A stretch of DNA of 11,053 nucleotides, taken from contig JALWQU010000199.1 in assembly GCA_026982915.1 (NCBI GenBank), positions 1-11,053 on the forward strand, read 5' to 3'. The position numbers were made by a program, and so were the translations under genes. Source of the stretch: Candidatus Altimarinota bacterium (GTDB lineage: Bacteria; Patescibacteriota; Gracilibacteria; UBA4473). Below the pieces are notes generated by a model. It saw only the letters and a program-made list of their open reading frames with translations, did no database searches and was not told where the DNA came from. Positions 1-4,580 of the stretch are shown in pieces. The first letter of the stretch is position 1; the number at the start of each line of letters is the position of its first letter.

Positions 1-34
1 ATAAAAATTCTCATTGTCCTATATTTGGGACTGA

Positions 35-199
35 ATAGTTACAAAGCATCTTCAAAAAACAAAAGAAGCCCTATTATCATCTGAAAACAATCTTCGTCTT
101 GCTAATAACAAAGCACAAGACTTGACTATAAAAAGATTGACTCATGGTAATCCTACTATGAAAGCTAAGTTTGACGGTCTGTCTGAGGGCAATAATTAA
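35..199 (+). pseudogene. C-terminal tail of an unrecognised protein, possibly frameshifted
   Basis: From 35 an open frame with no start codon of its own near its beginning runs to TAA at 197-199. It encodes about 54 residues, rich in Lys, Leu, Asn and Glu, that look like an amphipathic helix ([17 protein letters not shown]) and end [13 protein letters not shown] at 32-34 closes the same frame upstream, while another frame (3-38, containing [10 protein letters not shown]) ends just there. This is what a frameshift in a longer gene entering from the left would leave. The next gene starts 6 bp after the stop. I do not recognise the family. It may also be a chance open frame, because the window edge hides the upstream part. 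Confidence 0.25.
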
Positions 200-205
200 G
201 TTAAT

Positions 206-583
206 ATGGAAATCTCCCTCGAGAATGTTTGTGGTCTATCAAAGAGCCTAAATTCAAGCTTAAACGGTTTTATATGGGAGATAATAAGCAAACTTTCAAG
301 TCATTACTTAATGATTGCGATAATCCTAACATCTTGGGTTGTATTCGAACTTCTGACAAGAAATGGAAGATTCCACTATAATTCAGCTAATGGATTTTCT
401 CCTGTCTTTAATAGTTTTGTTGGAAGTGGTCTTTATTTTTTCTATTACAGCCTAGTTCTAATACTACCGCAGTATCTGTTTGGAGAGATCGTCCACTGTA
501 TAACTCTGCCTTTTATAACCCATCTATTAATCTTTGTTGCGGTTAAAAAAACATTAAAAGCTCTCAATTTTTGGAAATATTAA
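206..583 (+). CDS. Small hypothetical membrane protein, three predicted helices
   Basis: A 125-residue protein of no family I recognise. After about 33 mostly polar residues come three hydrophobic stretches, roughly residues 34-50, 70-92 and 98-114 (the middle one rich in Phe, Tyr and Leu), and a short basic tail, VKKTLKALNFWKY. It should be an inner-membrane protein. The ATG follows a TAA at 197-199 by 6 bp. A GAGGG at 185-189 lies too far upstream to be a good ribosome site, so translation may be coupled or independent of Shine-Dalgarno. The 3' end, stop codon included, overlaps the left copy of the 178-bp repeat, just as the helicase gene ends in the right copy. It could therefore be cargo of an earlier insertion at the same tRNA. 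Small membrane proteins are common effectors in conflict loci, but nothing here proves that role. Confidence 0.5.
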   Translation: MEISLENVCGLSKSLNSSLNGFIWEIISKLSSHYLMIAIILTSWVVFELLTRNGRFHYNSANGFSPVFNSFVGSGLYFFYYSLVLILPQYLFGEIVHCITLPFITHLLIFVAVKKTLKALNFWKY

Positions 584-749
584 ACCGCCCTTAGTGCCCA
601 CTCTAGATAAGGATATAGGTCTAGTGCCCTTAAAACACTAAAACCAATCCCAGAAAGGCTTCTATTTGCGTATATAGCTAAAAGCTCCTCATTGCTGTCC
701 ACTAGAGTGGAAAGGAATCAGGTGCCATTAGTGTATGTTCTGGCGGAGA
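572..749 (+). repeat. Left copy of 178-bp direct repeat (attachment-like)
   Basis: Aligned without gaps to 4199-4376 (offset 3,627 bp), I count 27 mismatches in 178 positions, about 85% identity. The last 55 bp (695-749 against 4322-4376) match perfectly and end 9 bp inside the 3' end of the tRNA-Ser gene as it lies in the right copy. The perfect part contains a short inverted repeat, CCACTAGAGTGG (699-710). The divergent part begins inside the last codons of the 206-583 gene. Repeats of this kind, ending in a tRNA 3' end, are typical attachment sites of tyrosine-recombinase elements. The conserved stretch is longer than a usual core site and may include arm sites. Confidence 0.85.
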
Positions 750-767
750 AGAGCCGATCTGAACCCT
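741..767 (-). pseudogene. Degenerate 3' end of a serine-type tRNA
   Basis: Read on the minus strand, the segment ends CTTCTCC-G-CCA, that is an acceptor 3' strand, discriminator G and CCA, preceded at the right spacing by a T-loop-like GGGTTCAGAT. The intact gene at 4368-4457 has TCTCTCC-G-CCA and TTCGAAT at the same places. The T-stem no longer pairs (AAGGG against CGGCT, only two pairs), and nothing tRNA-like follows beyond 767. It is probably a tRNA end displaced by an insertion, possibly brought from a serine tRNA with a different acceptor stem. Confidence 0.6.
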
Positions 768-879
768 TTTAAAATAGCGATCAATCCACCAAAGGCGTTG
801 CGAAATCTTGAGAGGTGTTTTGTCCAAAAGTTTATCCTCTCTAGTAAATAGGTTTGAGAAGATTTTTCAAAAAACAATC

Positions 880-907
880 TTGCTTATCTGCCATAATCCG
901 CTATAGT
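880..907 (+). promoter_or_regulatory. Likely promoter of the Fic / primase-helicase unit
   Basis: TTGCTT at 880-885, a 16-bp spacer and TATAGT at 902-907 fit a vegetative sigma-70 promoter. Transcription would start near 914, giving a leader of about 18 nt before the ATG at 932. The inverted repeat 859-864/876-881 overlaps the -35 box and could bind a repressor, for instance the winged-helix end of the Fic protein itself (speculation). Confidence 0.45.
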
Positions 908-931
908 TAAAATAACGAATTATCATTAAAA

Positions 932-2005
932 ATGAGTAACCATAAATTTAATCATCGATTTAGTAATATTCCATCCTCTATTTGGGAAAAGATTACTCAA
1001 ATAGAGAACTTAAAAGGACAATGGACAAGCGGTGCAAAATTATCACCCCAAGTTTTAGGACAACTAAAAAAATCAGTGCTCATCACTTCTACAGGAGCTT
1101 CTACAAGAATTGAAGGATCAATGCTTTCAGATGAAGAGGTTGAAAAATTGATGAAAGGATTATCGGTTCAAAAATTTGCAGATCGAGACAAACAGGAAGT
1201 TCAAGGTTATTATGAGATTCTTCAGGATGTTTTTGAAGCGTGGAAACAAGTAACTTTAAGCGAAAGTAATATCAAGCATATTCATAGACAGCTTTTGAAA
1301 TATGCGGATAAAGACCAAATTCATCGAGGGGAGTACAAAAAAAAGGAAAACAAGGTACATATGGTAAATGACCAAGGTGATTCCATGGGGATTTTATTTG
1401 ATACGACTGATGCTTTTTTGACTCCAAAGCAAATGCAAGAATTAGTTGATTGGACAAAATTGGCTTTAGAAAATAAAAGTTTTCATCCCTTGCTCATTAT
1501 TGGGAATTTTATTGTTGAATTTTTACACATTCATCCATTTGAAGATGGAAATGGTCGAATTTCTCGTGTTTTAACCAATTTATTACTGCTTCAAAGTGGA
1601 TATGCTTATATACCGTATATATCCCATGAAAAATTAATTGAAGAAAACAAAGCCGATTACTATATGACGTTGAGAAAAAGCCAGAATACTCTGAGAAAAT
1701 CAGAAGATGAGCAAGATATTATGATTTGGATGGGCTTCTTTTTATCTATCGTTTTAGAACAATCCAAGCAAGCTCTTGAACTTTTATCGAGTACTAATTT
1801 AGAAAAACTGCTAACCACTAAGCAGTTAACCGTTTGGAATTTTATAAAATCAGTAAAACAAACAACTCCACGAGAAATCGCGAAAGAAACCGGTGTGGCG
1901 TATGCCACGGTTCGTCAAACGTTAGAAAAATTATTGAAACTTAAGAAAATAGAGCGGTTTGGGCAGGGAAGGGGTACAGGGTATAGACGAATTAACACAA
2001 ATTAA
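932..2005 (+). CDS. Fic family protein (class II, with C-terminal HTH)
   Basis: A 357-residue Fic-domain protein. Such enzymes usually transfer AMP from ATP to a hydroxyl side chain of a target protein, often themselves or a partner. The active-site loop is complete, HPFEDGNGRISR at residues 201-212: catalytic His201, Glu204 at the metal-binding position, the anion-binding GNG and Arg212. Ahead of it lies the inhibitory helix motif S57-x3-E61-G62, with its Glu poised to block ATP binding, so this is a class II, self-inhibited Fic. The C-terminus (about 300-355) is a winged helix-turn-helix, with TPREIAKETGVAYATVRQTL as recognition part, suggesting DNA binding or self-regulation. Length and layout match common Fic/HTH proteins. 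It has no Shine-Dalgarno site, and the start context ATTAAAAATG is shared with the next gene. The primase-helicase gene begins 2 bp after the stop, so the two are surely co-transcribed. The substrate is unknown. Confidence 0.93.
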   Translation: MSNHKFNHRFSNIPSSIWEKITQIENLKGQWTSGAKLSPQVLGQLKKSVLITSTGASTRIEGSMLSDEEVEKLMKGLSVQKFADRDKQEVQGYYEILQDVFEAWKQVTLSESNIKHIHRQLLKYADKDQIHRGEYKKKENKVHMVNDQGDSMGILFDTTDAFLTPKQMQELVDWTKLALENKSFHPLLIIGNFIVEFLHIHPFEDGNGRISRVLTNLLLLQSGYAYIPYISHEKLIEENKADYYMTLRKSQNTLRKSEDEQDIMIWMGFFLSIVLEQSKQALELLSSTNLEKLLTTKQLTVWNFIKSVKQTTPREIAKETGVAYATVRQTLEKLLKLKKIERFGQGRGTGYRRINTN

Positions 2006-2007
2006 AA

Positions 2008-3921
2008 ATGCCTTCCCCTATATCAGAACAACTTGAACTCTATCTTCAGTTTTTTCGAGGAAGAAAAGATATTTATGCACTTAAATGGGAAAAAGGAGAA
2101 CGATCAGGATGGAGTCCTGCTTATAAGGTTGATTGGCAAGAATTTAATATATTTAGAGCGAAGGGAGGAAGCCTCAAAGACTTTAAAAATAAAGGGTTAA
2201 TCCCTCTAAATCGAAAAGTGTTACGAAGTCATTTAGAGGGAAATGTAAAATTAGGAATGTATCCCCTTTTGGATGACAACAGTTCATATTTTATAGCAGC
2301 AGATTTTGATAAAAAGAACTGGCAAGATGAATGTTTTAGTTTTTATAATACATGTAATGACTTTGGATTACATGCATATATAGAAAAATCTAGCTCTGGA
2401 AATGGTGGGCATGTTTGGATTTTTTTTGAAGAAACTTATCCGGCTCTAAAAAGTAGAGGTGTTATTTTAGAACTTTTACGAAGAGCTTTGGCATTATCAT
2501 GGTTTGAAAAGGAAATTAGTTTTGACCGTCTTTTTCCAAATCAAGATTTTCATGGAAATAACCAAGGATATGGAAATTTAATTGCTCTTCCATTTAATGG
2601 AAAACTTATGGAATATGGAAATACTAGCTTTCTAAACCCCAAAACATTTGAGCCATATACTAACCAATGGGACTTTTTAAAAAATGTAAAAAAAACTTCT
2701 ACTAAAAAATTAGATAAATTATATGAAGATTTATGTAGTGAAAATTCAGATCAACCGTTAACTGATTTATTTAAAGACTCTGTAAAACATGAGAGCGCTT
2801 TAAAAAATCCAAAATTAGAATCAACGACTTTCGATATTGTTCTAAAAAATCAAATATATCTCTATAAAGATCAGTTAAATGGGAGCCTTGTAAGATTTTT
2901 ACGAGAAGAACTGAACTTCAATAATAATGAATATTTACTTAAGAAGAAATTTAGAAAAAGTGTTTATAAGGTAGAAAAATATTTTAACCTTATTGATGAA
3001 AAATCAAACTTAATAATGCTACCAAGAGGTTTTTTAAAGGATTTAATTCAATTTTGTTCCGATAAAAAAATAGAATATCAAATTAAGGATGAACGAAAAA
3101 AATTAAAGGAAACAATTTTTCATAGTCACATTGAACTTCGTGATTATCAAGAAGATGCCTTGGCTGAGTTTGAAAATAAAGATTTCGGTGTATTGGTTTC
3201 TCCTCCAGGAAGTGGGAAAACTATTATGGGATTGCAGCTTGTAGCAGAACGAAAACAATCAACCTTGATTATTGTTCATCGGAAACAATTATTAGATCAG
3301 TGGATTGACCGAATTGAGTCATTTCTAAAGATCCCCCCAAAGGATATTGGTATAATCGCGAGTAATAAACATAAAATTGGGAAACAAATAACGGTTGCAA
3401 TGATCCAAAGTTTAGGGCGAATGTCTGACTTTTCTGAGTTTGAAAATCAATTTGGTTTGATCCTGGTAGATGAATGTCATCATGTGCCAGCTAAAACATT
3501 TAGACAAGTTATTAAACAATTTAGCGCCTATTATCTTTATGGATTAACTGCTACACCAAAACGAAAAAATAATGATGAAAAGCTGATATTTGTCTATATT
3601 GGAAATATTATTACAACGGTTAATACAGATAGAAAAAATCCCTTACAGACAGATCCACATATTAAAATCAGGTCTACAAATTTCAAGCTCCCATTTGATT
3701 ATAAATTTGATAATCCACAGTTATTACTAAAAATGGTAACTTTCGATACACAAAGAAACCAAGAAATTATAGAGGATGTTCTATTGGAGCTAAAAAATGA
3801 TAGAAAAATACTAATATTAACTGAAAGAATAGACCATATTGAAGTTTTAAATCTCTATTTGAAGAATCAATGTGAGATTATAACAATATCAGGTAGCGAT
3901 TCAGCTAGAACAAAAAAATAA
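2008..3921 (+). CDS. TOTE-type primase-helicase, cut short by an in-frame stop
   Basis: This 637-residue product has two recognisable parts. Residues about 10-200 form the archaeo-eukaryotic primase (AEP) domain described from TOTE conflict systems: the metal-binding pair D99-F-D101 (IAADFDKK), the nucleotide-binding SSSGNGGHVWIFF with His135, and the LFPNQ segment around 175-179. From about 370 comes a superfamily 2 helicase: LRDYQ (377-381), Walker A SPPGSGKT (398-405), DECH box (488-491) and motif III GLTATP (512-517). The second RecA lobe begins but stops at TAA 3919-3921, before motifs V and VI, which follow in the same frame. Residues 220-370 are a Lys/Asn-rich linker I do not recognise. 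Known relatives are predicted to act on foreign nucleic acid. If no readthrough occurs, the primase and first helicase lobe are made but unwinding should be lost. The gene is very AT-rich, unlike the minus-strand genes. Confidence 0.88.
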   Translation: MPSPISEQLELYLQFFRGRKDIYALKWEKGERSGWSPAYKVDWQEFNIFRAKGGSLKDFKNKGLIPLNRKVLRSHLEGNVKLGMYPLLDDNSSYFIAADFDKKNWQDECFSFYNTCNDFGLHAYIEKSSSGNGGHVWIFFEETYPALKSRGVILELLRRALALSWFEKEISFDRLFPNQDFHGNNQGYGNLIALPFNGKLMEYGNTSFLNPKTFEPYTNQWDFLKNVKKTSTKKLDKLYEDLCSENSDQPLTDLFKDSVKHESALKNPKLESTTFDIVLKNQIYLYKDQLNGSLVRFLREELNFNNNEYLLKKKFRKSVYKVEKYFNLIDEKSNLIMLPRGFLKDLIQFCSDKKIEYQIKDERKKLKETIFHSHIELRDYQEDALAEFENKDFGVLVSPPGSGKTIMGLQLVAERKQSTLIIVHRKQLLDQWIDRIESFLKIPPKDIGIIASNKHKIGKQITVAMIQSLGRMSDFSEFENQFGLILVDECHHVPAKTFRQVIKQFSAYYLYGLTATPKRKNNDEKLIFVYIGNIITTVNTDRKNPLQTDPHIKIRSTNFKLPFDYKFDNPQLLLKMVTFDTQRNQEIIEDVLLELKNDRKILILTERIDHIEVLNLYLKNQCEIITISGSDSARTKK

Positions 3922-4209
3922 AAAATAGAACAAATTTCACAGGGACATTTTCAGGTATTGATTTCTACAGGACAATTTTTCGGAGAAGGTATGGACTTTC
4001 CTGATTTAGATGTATTATTTTTAGTATTTCCATTTTCCTTTGAAGGAAAATTAAGACAGTACATTGGTCGAATACAACGGAGTGATTATCAGAAAACATT
4101 ATATGATTACAGGGATAAAGGTGTACCGTATTTAGATGGAATGTTCAAGAAGCGGAATAGATATTACAGAAAATTAACAAAACAAAACCCAAGATTAATG
4201 GATATTTAA
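3922..4209 (+). pseudogene. Rest of the helicase: motifs V and VI after the stop
   Basis: Directly after the TAA the same frame continues for 95 codons (KIEQISQGHFQVL...) and holds the missing half of the second RecA lobe: motif V STGQFFGEGMDFP and motif VI QYIGRIQRS with its arginine fingers, then the usual C-terminal helices ending KQNPRLMDI. Without the stop the protein would be 734 codons including that one, a full-length primase-helicase. A TTG at 3958 could only start inside motif V, so a separate functional protein is unlikely. The 3' end and its stop overlap the right copy of the 178-bp repeat. Reading: disrupted gene, or one rescued by readthrough, slippage or a sequencing correction. 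Confidence 0.8.
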
Positions 4210-4376
4210 AACAGCCCTTAGTGCCAACCCCTGATAGGTAAATAGGTCTACTACCCTTAAAATCATAAAACCAATGGCAGAAAGGGTCTTATTTACAAAT
4301 ACAGTTAAAAGCTCCTCATTACTGTCCACTAGAGTGGAAAGGAATCAGGTGCCATTAGTGTATGTTCTGGCGGAGA
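4199..4376 (+). repeat. Right copy of 178-bp direct repeat (attachment-like)
   Basis: Partner of 572-749. It starts in the last codons of the interrupted helicase gene and ends 9 bp inside the 3' end of the tRNA-Ser gene (CCA, G73 and part of the acceptor). The 55 bp at 4322-4376 are identical to the left copy. The short inverted repeat CCACTAGAGTGG lies at 4326-4337. Because this copy keeps the whole tRNA, it is the chromosomal side of the insertion. Confidence 0.85.
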
Positions 4377-4457
4377 GATAGGGATTCGAACCCTAGGTGA
4401 CATTGCTGCCACGACGGTTTTCAAGACCGTAGCTTTCGACCACTCAGCCATCTCTCC
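4368..4457 (-). tRNA. tRNA-Ser(UGA)
   Basis: A complete class II tRNA with encoded CCA. Acceptor GGAGAGA (rc of 4451-4457) pairs with TCTCTCC, followed by G73 and CCA (4368-4371). The anticodon stem ACGGT/ACCGT holds the loop CTTGAAA, so the anticodon is TGA (rc of 4421-4423), reading UCA and related serine codons. The long variable arm GTGGCA-gcaa-TGTCAC is typical of serine, and the T-arm TAGGG-TTCGAAT-CCCTA pairs fully. Its 3' end borders the island and is the presumed integration target. All stems are intact, so the gene should work. Confidence 0.97.
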
Positions 4458-4462
4458 GTCTA

Positions 4463-4490
4463 ATTATGGCGTCTAAACCGTCTGTATCAA
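4463..4490 (-). promoter_or_regulatory. Promoter of tRNA-Ser
   Basis: On the minus strand TTGATA (rc of 4485-4490), a 16-bp spacer and CATAAT (rc of 4463-4468) lie just before the tRNA. Transcription would start within one or two bases of the mature 5' end at 4457, so little or no 5' trimming would be needed. Confidence 0.55.
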
Positions 4491-4533
4491 TAGACAAGAC
4501 AAATAAGTAAAGAACGCTCGGACATTCTGACTA

Positions 4534-4576
4534 TTCCCTAAAAAAATTCAAGACAATCTTTCATCTTTTTTGGGAA
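4534..4576 (-). repeat. Inverted repeat after the ATP-grasp/DUF1704 gene
   Basis: TTCCC (4534-4538) pairs with GGGAA (4572-4576) and A6 (4540-4545) with T6 (4566-4571), with one bulged T and a 20-nt loop. It lies 4 bp beyond the stop of the 4581-6896 gene, where a terminator or processing hairpin would be expected. The T-run is inside the stem rather than after it, so a classical Rho-independent terminator is doubtful. Confidence 0.35.
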
Positions 4577-4580
4577 AGAG

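Larger units (their letters stand above)
584..931. other. Gene-free stretch: repeat, tRNA remnant and Fic leader region
   Basis: Up to 749 this is the left repeat, and 741-767 is a degenerate tRNA 3' end. From 768 to 931 I see no gene. The stretch holds two small inverted repeats ahead of the fic-type gene: GAGAGG/CCTCTC at 810-815/836-841 (20-nt loop) and AAGATT/AATCTT at 859-864/876-881 (11-nt loop). The second overlaps the likely -35 box and could be an operator. No Shine-Dalgarno site precedes the ATG at 932. Confidence 0.5.
572..4376. mobile_element. tRNA-Ser-anchored island with Fic and primase-helicase cargo
   Basis: A unit of 3,627 bp is bounded by direct repeats, the right one ending in the 3' end of an intact tRNA-Ser(UGA). 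The cargo is a Fic gene and a primase-helicase gene, both on the plus strand and pointing at the tRNA. Base composition differs from the flank: 2701-2760 has 13 G/C in 60, while 7021-7080, in the minus-strand genes, has 27 in 60. No integrase, transposase or mobilisation gene lies inside, so the unit is either a remnant, a satellite moved in trans, or part of a larger array continuing left of the window. That it is an insertion is inferred from the repeats, the tRNA site and the composition. Confidence 0.7.

Noticed and set aside
1272..1908. Minus-strand open frames at 1272-1457 and 1660-1908
   Set aside because: They lie wholly inside the Fic gene, with no ribosome site or domain.
3958..4209. 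Independent 83-residue gene starting at TTG
   Set aside because: It is in the same frame as the helicase and starts inside motif V; the conserved sequence extends upstream to the TAA, so it is the interrupted C-terminus.
572..4376. Transposon or CRISPR array explanation of the repeats
   Set aside because: Only two copies 3.6 kb apart, in direct orientation, ending in a tRNA, without transposase, terminal inverted repeats or spacers.
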